From Flabesymbios commensalis (lineage: Eukaryota > Annelida > Polychaeta > Terebellida > Flabelligeridae): a stretch of 64,000 bases of DNA. Below the pieces are notes generated by a model. That model saw only the letters and a list, made by a program, of their open reading frames with translations, ran no database searches and had not been told where the DNA came from. The DNA lies in the NCBI GenBank assembly GCA_964017125.1, contig OZ024914.1:19973102-20037101 (forward strand). Reading direction: 5' to 3'. The translations under genes and the position numbers were made by a program. Of this stretch, positions 39,201 through 54,200 are shown in pieces. The first letter of the stretch is position 1; the number at the start of each line of letters is the position of its first letter.

Positions 39201-42200
39201 TAAATAATGATCAACAATTCTTTAGATATGTTAAAAATGGTCGAAATTATTTAACTCTCCGCTGATAATTACATGCACAGAGGCAACATAAATCGTGTAT
39301 AAGTTTCTTAATATGTATCTCTGGCACGTTATATTTCTTGCGATGATTTTGTTTGATCACATAGGCATATAGGGACCGTCGTCCTCTTCTGCAAAGACAT
39401 GTCTATCCAACAAATCTGCCAAAATAAATAAAACGATTAACATATTTATGTATCAAGTCTAACATTGTATTACTTTACATATATAGTTATATCATCAAAC
39501 CTTTGCTATTGGTGAATCCGTACCCAGGAAAAACAATTTGTTTATTTTTGTTTTAGTAAAGTAGCTTTGCTCTGGCCAATAGTTAGACGATTGGTATGAT
39601 ATTTATTAGCATATAATATGAAAACGTGTTTTAACCCTTTCAAGCCTGAATTTAACATTGTCATATTCATCCACTACAAGCCGCAAATTGCTATGGCAAT
39701 TCTCAACTTTTAGTGGATGAAGATGACTTGTAGAAGGTGACAAATTTTCGCTCCAAAATCCCTATGGTGTGGGAAATTAAGTCATTATTCATTAGTCATT
39801 AAGTCATGCATCGTGAGGGTTTAAAGGGTTAACTACAATAAATAGGATATAATTGAAGGATTAAAATAACTATGCAAACCACTTCCGTCAGCAAGCCCTG
39901 TGGGGAGTATAAATATAACCACACAAACAAGTGTGTTATTAACGTTAATGATTGCAACTCAGCCGCAAAATTGACACAAATGTCAATGGAATGGCAGATT
40001 TACATTTGTTTTAGTAATTATAGTAAAATTAAAATCACTATAAACAATTTTACCAAATCGAATCGAATGATGCGTCAAAAGTTGGCTATATATGCATGCG
40101 CTATGATGCGATATGATGCGTTGAAAGCAAGATTATTATTACGAGATATTTTGTAATTTCCAGAAAAAATAAAGTAAATGTGTGGAAAAGGGAATTACAG
40201 GATAATGTTAATACACCCGATCTACAAACAAACTGACCTCCATTATGCATTATTCCGTTTGCTTTCTTCAATGCAACTTAAAAAAAAAGGAATATTCATT
40301 AATAATTGGAAAAAGTTATGCTGTGCTGATGCACTATTATGTTATTTTAGAGATAATAACGGATTATAAAGAAAACATAGTAAAATATAGAATTTAATCA
40401 ATGAAATGTAATATATCTCTTTACATAATTTTGATGTTTATTGACGACAACTCTATTACTTTAAAATATAGCCCATTAAATAGAATGCCTTCACTCAAAT
40501 AATAGGCAACCGATTAAATATTATATATATATATCAATATAATATGCTATCTACAAGCTCAACATTACCTATATTTATTTACTCATAAACTAATACATCT
40601 ATTTGTATTAAAATGTAACAAATTGATGATAATTATATTAGCTACACTCAGATAGGGAATATCGAATATAATGTCATCTATATACTCGATGCTACCTATA
40701 TTTATTTTCAACAGTTTTTGAGAAATGTTTTACCTTTAGATCTTTTTTTTTTTACTCATGCTACTGTTAGCTTGGCCAAACACTGTAACAGTAAATAAAT
40801 AAGTAAATTAATGTTAGTTTTGTTCAATATCCATTGCACAATTTATGTAACAGTAAATAAATGAGTAAATTAATGTTAGTTTTGTTCAATATCCATTGCA
40901 CAATTTATAAAACGTTGTACTTTTCAAAAATATAATGTTGAACATCATAATAAGAGCTTCATGTGCCTTCATATATTAAAGCTAATTCTAAACCCATATT
41001 CATAAGTCCTGGTCAATTAAAAAAAACTAGTGCTATTATAATGTATTGAATATGGTAAAATAGTTGTAAATGTGGCAGTGACACTATGGGTACACCACAC
41101 CATTATTGTAGGCTTAAGGGAACAGAACCTTATTTGTTTAAGAGCAAAATACCATTGACATACGCAATTTCGTTTTGCTGGCAGGTACTGTCCCGATTCC
41201 CCGTCTAAACTGAGGTGATAAACTGTTATACCTGATCGTTTGGGAAAACATTTTTTTTGGACAAACATATTTCATGAATGTAATACAAAGGTTATCTTGC
41301 TGCGTCAAACCTTGCACCCAGATTATAGGGTCCCTCTCCTGGAATAGAAGTCTCAGTCTCTATGTTACAAATTGCTTCAATTTACTTGTTCTGCCCTAAA
41401 TGACCTTTTTATGTAAATCGACTTTATCTCCTGCTCCATGAGATACGACTCAGCTCAACAGGTTCAAACATGTTTTGTGCGTCGTGTTGGGTTGCGTCAT
41501 TGGGTTGAGACATGACTCAATACAACCAAACCTGTTTTTCCAGTTCAATGCAGATAGTTCCACGTTTTGTACAATCAAGGCAATCAAACTGGAATCGTCG
41601 TTACCCTGCATACACTTCCCAGCAAACACGGGACGTTTAACCAATGTTGTTTTGATGTTTGCCCATCGTCTACGACGCTGGACCAACATCACAACAAGTC
41701 ATGTGTCCAGGTGTATGGCCTATACCGGTCTGTATAGAGACTTGTACTCACATAACAATGCAGCCACTAGTACGATCACCACAATCTTCATATTCGCCAT
41801 CCTTTCCAGTTGTAAAGTGAATGTTCCAGTCAAAATACACCAACACGTTCAATTGCAGATTTTCCAAGCCATCGCCTATTATTGTCACGATATATGCGTG
41901 CTGGTCTATAAATTAGTCATCAAAGTCTATCAAATGTATATAAAAATGGACACTTTAACATCTCGTGGTGCCTCACCATATCCTACTGCATCCCTCAAAG
42001 ATCACTTTATTTTCTACACCTGTTTTTTAGCCTGACTTTTATAACAATTTATTATAATTGGATCATGCACTTCAATTGAGCTTCATCCACTAATAGACAA
42101 AAATTGAAGAAGGTGAATTTTCAAATGGTAAATTCAAGCTTTAAAGGGTTGTTCCATGAAAGCACAGCCCACATTATGTCATTATTTATTGATGTGTGAA

Positions 42201-45200
42201 GATGGGATGTTTTTCGTGATGATATATCGGTTAGCTGCAGGCAGACGGGCATCACTTTGAGGTAATTTACTAGCCGCTCGAAGCCTTTATAATGTCGTAT
42301 AGGTTATCAACGTATGTTTTTAAAAAAAAATAATGGGCATCACAACCACTATCTAAATTCATAAGTCGGAAATGCATACTATCATTTTAACAACAAAGTA
42401 TTTTGTTCAATAATCCGTCTAAAGTTAATTTTATGACACCCAAAATTTTTATTTTTACTGATCAGCTTAAGTCTTAGGCAAAACAAAGAGGTAACTTGGC
42501 TTACTCGTTTTTAAGATAGCAGAATCCAGGTTGCAGCTCTGTTTTTTCTGCTTTCATTTAACTATACTATATCATTTTACAAAATTTAAAAACAATAGCA
42601 ATCAGCACAGCTAGTGATGATAAAATGTCATTTATTAATGACAGAAAAAACATGTAGAGCTCGTTAGATATATAGGATATTGAGCTGTAACAGAATGGTC
42701 GAGCCATAAAATTTTTATCAAAGCTGTAAGATGAAGTTTGCGTGTAAAATATAATAACCGTATGTTAACGGCGAATGATATTTGTATACAAATGAATGTC
42801 TATATTTTAGGCTTACATTATTAGTTATTTCCCATGGTCTTCATTGACCTTGTTGATAAAAGAATTGTATTTTAATTTTATTTGTTTTTATAAGTAGTTT
42901 TAGTTCTCGAAGAAAAACGTTCGTAACTTAACGGTAATTGCTGGTAATTAATATATTGGTTGATAGATAAGATACAGCTGAATAATCCCACTAACCATGC
43001 TAACACGCCTCATAAATCTATGACAACACAATCCCAGCCGACACAAGACGTTAAATCAATGTTGATTTAACGCTGGTCCAGCGTCGTAGACGGAGGACCA
43101 GCATTAAACCAGCATTTTAACTTCGTGTATCTGCTGGGATGTTGATCAGCAAATTATATGAAATCTTTTTTTGGAAAGTGTAAGAAAAAATACAAATGCA
43201 GTGTTTTGTTTAAAAGCACGATTTCATATAATTGATATACAGTATTTTTGGTTGGAAAATAACAGATGTTTCGTAGTAAAAAAAACGTTAGTTGATATCT
43301 TTATTATGTGATGAGGGTTGCCTTTTATGACCAGACTAAATTATTCAGCAAGACTGCAATATACATGTATCTATATTCTGTGGGACGAGTGCATCATTCG
43401 CATGCTCTCTGTCTCTATATTATTAGTCCTTTATAGCACTTTATTGAGAGTGCGCTGATATATCTCCAAATATTTTACTATCTAACCCTTTAACCGTCAA
43501 ATTATTTTATTGTAATTTTCACCCACTTAAAGTTGTGTCTCCTGACGCGATCTACAACTTTAAGTTAGTGCAAATTATTAACATTTGTCAAAATGGTAAT
43601 CAAAGATTTTAAATATTTTTGTGTGATGTCACGCGTTTTCTTTAGCCGGCGGTTAGAGGGATAAACATGTAAAATTCATCATGTGTCAAAATGTGAACTG
43701 TCAATAAAAAGCGCGTTTTATCAATTAAATATCATTATGATTATTGCTAGTTGATTATACAGATTTGAATTGGGGATAAGTAACAGTTGCATATTCCTTC
43801 TTCGTTCCAATAAGGAATACGCAGCTAACACTTCTTTGTTGAATAAGGAACCGGGAATAAGGAATAAGTAACTGACTTTAACCTTTAGAGCGATGAAATA
43901 CCATGAAAAAACCATGGAGCCCAAAGGGTTTTCATTTGATATCATCATAAATGTCTTACTTAACTCTTTCTGATTCATTTGAATACCTATATTATGGGTC
44001 TACGGTCATTAAAACTTACTATATACTCTTACATTGCGGGTGTCAACATTAAACGTCAGAATCTGACGTTTAAAGTCAATTCTCGCACTGTAAGAGCTAT
44101 AGTCATACAAGTATAAAAACTGACAGTTCTCGAAACCGTTCTGGAAAAGTGAATCAATTGTAGGCCAACGCAAAATATTTTGGGTTTTATGCCTGAATTT
44201 AATAAGATATATTTCGTCGCCACGGAGCTGAAGGATCCTATCTGACACTCGTTAGAGTGGCAGATAGGATCCTTTAGCTCCTTGGCGACGATTTCCTCTT
44301 TGAGGATGGTTAAGTTTTTGTGTCGTGTTTTTTCAGCTTGAATCTGTGGAGGAAGCTTTGATGACTGCGATACTTTATGACAATCTGGATTTATCTCAGC
44401 TGATCCTGAACCATAAAGTCTACACGGATGAAAGGTGACCCACCCCCAAGTCAACAAGAGATGTTCACTCAATTTGATTTAACCCTTTAACCCCCAGTCC
44501 CGATTATATTCGTTTTGTCATTTTTATTAGCACATTTAATACCAGCTTTTGGACATTCTAAAAATGAAACGTGATATCAATCAGTACGATTTCAAAATCG
44601 CTGACCTCCATTTTCTCAAATCTAAATAATTTTCACTCAATTGAAGTTGTGGATCGCATCAGCGAGACGCAACTTCAAGTGGGTGAAAATTCAGATTAAA
44701 TAATTTGGCTGTTCAAAGGTTAATGTCTTCATTAAACAAAATTGTGCTAAAGGCTCATGTTTTCTGGGTATCTATTTATCTCGTTTCATTGCTTCAAACA
44801 TAATAATTATATATAAAAACAAAAGCTTTTATCAGTTTTGTCATGCATCGGTACTGTAAGTGATATATCGCCGCTTCTGAGTGAAAGCCCTGGTCGTAAG
44901 ATTGTTTTGGACAAAAGGAAATTGTGCACATAATCATGATAATATTGTTCCTTGGCTGGAAATGAAACACAAGCACCACTGACATTACATTGCTGTAATT
45001 GTCATAGTTCACGACATTCCGGCTCAAAATATTCTATGTATAATGATAATACACCAGACATTGTAAAATCATTGATTATCATTAACAATTTATTTTAAAG
45101 ACGTAACAATACCTAGTCACAATACCTGGCTTGAGCGCAGTATGACGGAAAATGTGTATGCTTGTGTCATGCTAGAATACCTGCATCTTCATCTATCAAG

Positions 45201-48200
45201 TTGTCTGCTACGGACAGACTCCTTTATATCACGCATATGTGCTATGAGTACACGACCCCCCTCCCCCCTTCTCGCCGGCCAACTCAGACAACCCAGACAA
45301 ATTGACCTCAGTGTAGCCTTCCACACTGTAATTATTAAACCGGTGACGGCATAATGAATATTCGTGTTGCTCGCACCCCTCCAGTTCGTAAAGCTCCAAC
45401 GTACACATGTTGTCAAGTTCAGACCAGTGGTGTAAGACCTGATACGGCAAGATGGAATACCTGTAATTTTTCTGCATGAGTGTACATGAGCTACCCCCCC
45501 TGACCACTGCACGTTGTAAAGCCGAGTGGCGATCCCCTTTAAACTTTATGTAAAATTTACTAAATACCGATGTTGCGCATTTCCAAAAATGCTTTAATCA
45601 TCCTTATTTTATATTTACATAAATAGCACACAAGACACAGGAAGCGCACTATGTCAAGGAGAAAGAACGGAATTCGATGGATTCGTAGATCTGAATGTAC
45701 GAGGCGTGCAGCGCCGAATATATTCAGATCTACGAATCTTTCGTAATTGAGTTATTTCTTCGACTTAAAATACACAGATTAGGTATACATGTGCTCCAAG
45801 AATTGATAGATAAAATAGGCACTGTGGTTAACCAAAAAAGCATTAGGCATTTAGTGTCATGGTAAAACGTGCATAATATTCATCGTGCCCGCCCGGGCCG
45901 GTATGAAACATAAGAGTAGATTCGTAGATCCGAATCTACTGTTTAACAATAGACTAACGTCACCGGTGTATTTTAATTCAGATATAATCACTCGTGTAAA
46001 ATTAATTGTCTGAAACATTTTTAAAACTTTAATGTAAAAAAAAACCTGACACATAATTCGAATAGAAAGCATGACGAGCAATATGATAATGTTATTATAA
46101 TATTCTAAGAAATAAGCATGATTTATATTAACCTTAGATCTGGTAACATTCAGATTCACAATAAATTTGCACAGCACTGTATGCATGTAGTACACCTTAT
46201 TGTGGTGTTGATAATTAGAGTTGTTCACCTTATTTGTACCCACAGATACCGTTTGAAGTTGCAGTTCGCTCACGAGTTTTACGATCAAGATGAGAGTAAC
46301 CCTTTCTTCTCTAGTGACCTCACTCCCATCACATTCGCCTCTCACAGAAATGACTTTGACATTGTGCAACTCCTTCTCAGAAAAGGATTTAGGTGAGATC
46401 AGAGTAGAGCAGTTCCTGCAAACACCACATACTCAACCAATACTCACCCAATACTCAACCATTAAACCAATCTTGGTTCAATGCCAAATTGACCCACATC
46501 TTAGGCACGTGATTGGTTGAGACGACCATCTTGGTCAGTCACATGCCCAATATTTGGGTCAATCGTACAATAGGAAGTGTGGCGTAAAATCCAAAACTTC
46601 AGCTCAGTTCATGACTCCGCTCATAAAATAAATGAAATGAAATGAATCGGGCTTTAGGCCACCATTGTGCACATATAGGCTAAACTGGGCCAGGAGAACC
46701 TCCTGAGGATGGTGAGATGATTGAGATGACACTGTCCTCCAGACACAGAATTCGAAATTCGAGCCCTGGCGGTCTGAGGCCGAGCACGCTACCTCTCGGT
46801 CACGGAGGCTCCCCACAATACTAACTTTCACACGTGGATGGGGAAAAAACATTTTTGTTTCTTTCAAACCGCCGAGACCGGGAACCGAACCCCGAACTCT
46901 GGCGTGAAAGGCAGCGGTGCTAACCACTACCCTAGGGCCCCCGCCCCCGCCCCTAAAGCCCGATTCATTCCGCTCATAAGATGATCCAAGAAAACACGAT
47001 ACGTTGAGCTATATTTTGTTTTAATGTTGGGCCAGCGTCGCAGCCGGTGGCTCAACATTAAAACAATATTGGATCAATGCATCATGTTTGTTAGGATGTT
47101 GAAAAAACAATTCAAGCTGGCTTTCCATTGACGACCACATCTGTCTTACAGCATGTACAATATGTTCTTAATTGGGTACAAACTGATTGACCAGGGGTAG
47201 ATTTTTCGATATTTTTTTCGATATTTTCATGTGACCCGCACGTATTCAAATGTCATAGAACCGATTGTATACCCACCATTTTATTAAACGCACCGTGCGT
47301 GCTGAGACAATCATTTAAAAAAAAATATTGTCTGTATATGTTTCCTCCAAACTTGGATATAGGTATTGTAAAAAAATTTGCTCATGTTTTGGACAATTCA
47401 TCATTATTATCATTATCTCATAATTAAAAAGCCATCACAATCAGTAAAAATGGATTACATAAAAGTGATCATCCTCTGCTAGCTTGGATGGACTACTCTA
47501 AACATGATAATACTTAGTTCAGGAGAATAATAATACTATACCATTACTTTAATAAAGGACCATTTATTATTAGTTTCTACATTTTTTCAAACATAAACAA
47601 TGTTTGTCTATTGGAAGGGGGGCTATTTTCTTGAACAAAAGGGGAACATTTAAGTTAAATAACGTAAATTGTCACCTGCTTGAAGTTGTGTCTCGCTATC
47701 GCGACCCACAACTTCAAGCGGGTGAAAACTACTCATATTTGTTTAGTTTGGAACCAAACATTAGGAAATTTAACCTTCTAATAAAACAGATATACAGCAA
47801 CTGTTACAAAATCGCACCCCGTGCGTTAAGGGGATTAATAATGTATTTGTTTCTATATAATGTGGTTATTTTACACGTTGTACAGGATAGAAAAGCCCCA
47901 CGAGTACTCATGTCCATGTACAGAATGTAGCAACCACAAGGAGATCGACCAGGTGGTCTTCTCACGTTCTCGATTGAATGCGTTTCGAGGCCTGGCCAGC
48001 ACAGCCTACATGTCACTCTCCACAGATGAGCCTTTCCTGAACGCGTTCAAACTGAGCAACCAACTCCGCAAGCTCAAGGAAAGAGAGGAACATTACAAGG
48101 TAAACTCGATATGCAGCGCCGTTCAAATCCAAAAGGCAGTTTTTGCTTACCTTACAATTAAGCAGATACTGCCTTTTGACTATCAGAGCAGTATACTGGT

Positions 48201-51200
48201 CAGAGTGATATCGTTATCACGGTTATATTTAGGTGTTGTAATGTTAAGATACCAGACACAGCTGGGGTATATTTCCCTGCAAAGACAACGATAGCAGTTG
48301 ATATCTGCCTACGCATTCCATTTATTGTAGGCCACAGTCAAAGTCAAGGTCGGCGACTATCCTAAATATCATTTAAGCTCGACAGCAAAAAAGACAAAAA
48401 TGATGATAGATTAGATGACTTTGTCGGAGGTCATAGTGTGAAGGTCACGTTTATTATGTCAAGGTCAAGGTCGGCGACTATCTTATACATGTTACAATAT
48501 CAAATAAACATCTCTTCTATTTTAAAGCATTGAAGTGATCGTCTTTAAACATTAGATTATTGGTAGGCCTATATGGACGATGCTATATATCCACTGGTGA
48601 TATTGTTTTATTCACTGCGAAAAGTCAAGGTCACATCAAATTTTCCAAGGTCAAGGGACATTTTAAATATCCAAAAAATAGATCCCCCCGTGGTAACATT
48701 GAGTTGATTGTTATGAATTAAATCTCATAAAAATATAGATATTTCATGATACTGTATCCACTATATTTGTTAAATATCAAGGGTGTTTTTATTTTATTTT
48801 GGCATTACCACTAAACACCCCCGGTATAGTGGGTATTATCTTCAATTCTGTAGAAAATGATTTTAATTGAATGTTTGATGACCCTAAGATAGACTCCAAA
48901 ATATAATAATTTCAGCCACAATGCAATATCTAGGCTGCTTTCTTATCGAACCAATATGTCGAGCGTACCTAAAAATGCCAAGATAGGCATCAAAATCATG
49001 AATCAATAAAAAATTTAACCTTGACCAAATGGCGGCCATCTTGAAGAAATGGCGGCCATTTTAAATGTATTGTTTCTTCAAGCCTGATGGACATTGATGC
49101 CGGAGACATCAGCAAGTTCCCTGGAAAAACTGAAGTTGCACATATGAAATTTGCTAAAACAAACGTAATTTGCAGGAGTTCACGGAAATTATGCTCTCGC
49201 AAAAGTGTAATTTTGTTTTTTTGTTAAATATTTCTAATTTTTAATATTTCACAAAGTGATAAAAAATGGACATTGATGCCGGAGACATCAGCAAGTTCCC
49301 TGGAAAAGCTGAAGTTGCACATATGAAATTTGCTAAAACAAACGTAATTTGCGGGAGTTCACGGAAATTATGCTCTCGCAAAAGTGTAATTTTGTTTTTT
49401 TGTTAAATATTTCTAATTTTTAATATTTCACACAGTGATAAAAAACATATTCCTGATATTTGAGCGTATGAATATTGCAAAATTGAAAAATCGATAAAAC
49501 GTTTTTTTTTCAACTGCATTATGTTCAGATTGATTTATAGCCGTTTCACAAATGCCGACTTACGCATGATTTTTAAATGGACGGTCACACATGGTTACAT
49601 TTTCATTAAAGTAGTATTAGACTAAAGTACTAGTATTTTATTATTATTATTCTATTTTTACCGTTATAGTATTGTTCTATTATTACTGTTTCACAGGTTG
49701 TCTATTTGAAACACTAGATAATTAGAATTGATTGTTTGTCAGATAAACCTCCACCATCATCCTTATCAACACCCTGATGCATTGCGCATAGCTAATTATA
49801 CAAATAAATCAGGGTAATAAATAAAATGAAGGCCATGCGCATTCACTACAATCCGTCCCCTTGAATATAAAAGAGCGTATCTGCCACTTTAAAAAGTAGC
49901 AGATACACCTTCTCATATCCAGGGGGATGAATTGTGCAACGGCGTAGATAATTATGTCGATATGTTTTCAACTATATTAATCTACGAATGGAAAACTAAA
50001 TAATCACTTATTGTGGTTCATAAGGTCAGCCTTGCACTGTATTGATAGGGTGCCTGATACCATTCGGGTTAAATTAGGGTCCATGAATAAGGTCTACTTT
50101 TGGCATACTATCATAAATATCACTGTTAAATTACCCCTGTTAAAAACGTCTTTTTTATGGCAAAGTGTTCATTTTACCCTATTGTCAAATATTGAATAAA
50201 TATTTACTCATGATCATATAATATACCGACACAAAACATTATCACCTTTCCCCACATACGTGGGTAATACAGTATGAACATGTTTTGGCAAAAACGAATT
50301 GCTGTAATTACTTAAATGGTATTTTAATTAAATAAACCTATATTACAATATGCATTACTGCATCATTGTACAAACATTCTACTAAATAAATTAGGCTTGA
50401 AATGATTTCTAAATGCATTGGCCAATTATAGGTAATTATAATAAGGTGCTCATATTGCCCCTCTCCACCCTATTTTACTGGGAATTATGTAATATAAGAT
50501 TATAACGTTACATCCTTCTTTTTAAATGACAGGTTTTTATTTATATCATGCCGTAAACAGGTAAACAGTCATTATATCCAAACGTAAATATAATTTTCGT
50601 CGCTTGACGGTTATAAAAAGCTAATTCCGCAGATCATGCTGATGTTGTTTGTTCATACGTGAAATGAAAATAAAGAAAGACAGTTATAGGTAGATGTGTA
50701 AATATAACCTATCAAGGATTTTGTCAGGCGACAATGTGAATAATTCAGTAAATCACAACTCATCATTCAGTCGCTTTGACTTATACGTCATCCCCTCGGA
50801 GTTAGAAGGTGCTAAACTCCCACTTTACCAAGTGGCAGTTTAGCACCTTCTAACAAGGTGGCGACGTATGGGCTCTGATATTGTAGATTGAATACGCTGA
50901 ACTGGAGAAAGCCTGCAAGGAGTTTGCTTTGGAGCTTTTTAGTTTGTGTCGCACCAGAGAAGAAGTGTTAGCTGCGCTCCATGCTGACAGCGACATCAAG
51001 GATCTGACCAGAATCAAGAAGGCAGTCAAGTACCAACAGAAAAATGTACGTCATACAATGAACTCATGCTGTGCAGAGTTAAAAGGCAGCTACTGCATTT
51101 TGGCAGTAGTAGAATAAAGGTTTCCGTGTGTAAACTTTATATTTTCAAATTCAAAGAAAGTTATTTATTACGTGAAACCTTATAATTAGGCCTTGTGGGT

Positions 51201-54200
51201 GAACATGGTGAAGTTCATTCATAGAATTGAATTCAATAATAATTTTGTATACCGTATAAAAACCGTATTGAATGAAAACCCATTTTCCAATAAACGGCCA
51301 TCCCCAGGCTGATTTGAAAATAAAACCAACGGCCATGTACATAATATGACCATTAAAAAACTACTCTAATAAGCGTGAATCCTCTTGTAATGTTAGGGGG
51401 GGGGGCATTCTAATTACGCCTTGGGCGGTTATTAGAATATATTAGGTTACATGCATGACAGGTTGAGATAAGTAATTTTTCAAAATTACATAACAGTAAA
51501 TCTGACCCACACAAGGAACTAGCAGAAACTAGAGAAAGAAATTATTATTGTGTGTCTTTGCTTGACAGATAATTATGTTCCCCTGATTTCAGTGAGTCAT
51601 TATCTCCCCAGGACCTGGGGAGATAATGACTCACTGACATCAGCTGAATTAAAACATCATAATAATGTTTTTTTCCCATTGTTTGGCAGTTTATCGCCCA
51701 CGCCAGCTGCCAGGAGCACCTTCAGCAGATGTGGTATGGAGACTTACCCTCGCTACGCCATCTTTCCACATGGAGCTTCATATTGCTGGTCCCCTTTGCC
51801 CTGTTACTCACTCCCATCACAGCACTGTTTTATATTGTATCTCCCTCGTCAAAGGTAAGATTTGTTTCTAGCATACTATATTATACTGCAATGGAGAGCC
51901 AGAAGGCAGTAACTGCTTACTTTAAAAGTAAGCAGTTACTGTTACTACTTTTTGGCTGAGCTACCGAGACTGATCTTTTGATATTATGCAAAGAATACAC
52001 ATGAAGCAGTTATTTTATGGTATGAATAATGAGATCATGTATATAAATTATACATGTATAACTATACACATACAAGTGTTATGTATGGAAGCCGTACAAT
52101 TATAGGCTCTAGTATTTTCTTAAATAAGTACATGCTAGATGTAATTTCCATCTGTACACGTTATAGAGATCAATATAATGTTATGATCAGCAAAGTTAAA
52201 GGTGTTGTCCACTCCAATGTCTTGTGGCTTTGCTGAGAAATAATACGACGATACAAATACCTCGCTTTACTTGAAATAATACATCGCTAACACTGTCTAA
52301 CAGATCAGTCGGATGATACAGACCCCGTACGTGAAGTTTGTCAACTATGCCCTGTCTTACTTTATCTTCCTCATCATGCTCTTCATCGACACCAGTCGGA
52401 CTAGCGCCGGAACCAAGTCTGCCATGGATGTGTTGGAAGGCCCATCTAGCATAGTCTCCTTGATCATCATTTTATATGTGATAGGTAAGTAAAAAAGACA
52501 CTGCGATCAAACACAAGACATATTCAGATTATATATTATTCGTTCTCTGTAAAGCCAAAAACAGTGAATGCTTACATGGATGGAAAAGAGCTAGTGTATT
52601 TTACCCTTGAATGGCACAATTGACCAATCAACAAATGTGTTTTGGCAAGAATAAATACTGTTTATACACAGTCTGATACATATCGTATGTATTTTTGGGT
52701 TTAGTCAATATTTTGATACCTGCTTAAATCTTCAACACTCTCAGTGGAAGCAATTCCACATCAAACCTACATTTATTGACCGAAATGTGTAATTTAGATA
52801 AGTACCTGAGTATACACCAACGATGAAAAGAGTGCAGTTTCTTATCTTAGAGTTATGTTTTATTTATTATTGATTGTGTTGCTCATTTTTGTAGCATATT
52901 ATAACACTTTGGTTGCTCTGGGGAGATATGAAGATGTCATTTTCAGTTTTTATATCGCAATATATAAACAGATATATAGTATGCAAAATGTCCACAATAC
53001 AAACGCTACTGAAGAATACAGTTACATAAACATGATGAAAATTTTAAATGTTTATGTCTCATGTTTATCATTCAAATGCCTAATTTTTTTTATGTTAATG
53101 AGATATGTAAGTATATAAATCAGCTTATAGACATCATGGCATATATAACGACATAGTCGAAATGATTGGAAATACCACAGAAAACAGATTATACCAAGTA
53201 AACACAAAGCATTTGTATGACATTTGCACGTTGGTCCAACATTGTACAAATGTTACACAAATGTCTTGGGAGATACTATAATTATACGAGGACCACTAAA
53301 CAAAAATGTAATAATGGTTGACAGGCCTTGTAGAGGTCGTCTCGACCTGTTCCCGTCAAACAAAGTTAATAACATGTTAAAAAAAAATCAATTAATAATA
53401 ATTATTTTGTACCATTTTTGCACGTTTTAACTGGAAGTCAAATAAACATTAACAAACACGAAACAAAAACTTGGTAATTATATATTGATGTGAAGCGTCC
53501 CAGCAAACATGATCTACGACGTTGACCCAACGGTAAACCAACGTTGGGCTAACGTCTTATGTTTGCTGGGGTGTTTTGATGATTACCATTTTGCCGGAGG
53601 TATGGTATGGGCTGAGTGCAAACAGGCCTGGGAGGAGGGTATCTGGCCGTACCTCAACGATCACTGGAATCTGATGGATCTAACTATGATCACATTCTAC
53701 ACTGTTCACTACATCATAGAAATATTGGTGGCACAAAAACAAAAGACAGAAGGCACTTCCGATGCTGGTAAGCGAAACTAATATTTTCTAGTTTTAGTTG
53801 TATTACTTTTTGAATAATATGTGACTAAATTCTGTGTTCATGTTACAAATGTGGTATTTAAGAAAGATTCGTTAGGTTAACGCTAGCTGCCACAAGTATG
53901 CTGTGAATGGATTATGTTCATAAACACTTAAATAGATCTACACTGTACAGTCAGTGTCATGTTGTACGTTGTAGATTTTGTACAGGCTCTTTCGGTGGGA
54001 AGTGTGGTGTTCTCCATCGCCAATGTGCTGAGCTTCACCAGAATTGTGTCACTACTCCCGGTGAATGAGTCTCTGGGACAGCTTCAGATTTCCTATGGGC
54101 GGATGCTCAAAGACGTTATCAAGTTCATGATTTTCTATTTCGCTGTTATGCTGGCGTTCGCCTGTGGACTTACAAATCTATATGGATCAAGTCGTTATGA

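Larger units (their letters stand above)
36245..39328. other. TRPC intron 1, nothing coding recognised
   Basis: Contains the short-TIR element (36.7-37.6 kb) and one family A palindrome (38.2 kb), otherwise unique AT-rich sequence. Confidence 0.5.

Noticed and set aside
39872-40156. Plus-strand open frame with [19 protein letters not shown]
   Set aside because: The Cys spacing looked toxin- or knottin-like for a moment, but there is no signal peptide, the frame runs into low-complexity sequence, and codon use is not coding-like.
41475-42035. 186-codon plus-strand open frame
   Set aside because: Crosses a family A palindrome, has no domain and odd composition; the minus-strand signal-peptide exon within it is more convincing.
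44056-44472. 138-codon minus-strand open frame
   Set aside because: It is antisense to TRPC exon 2 and a hairpin; the plus strand explains the conservation.
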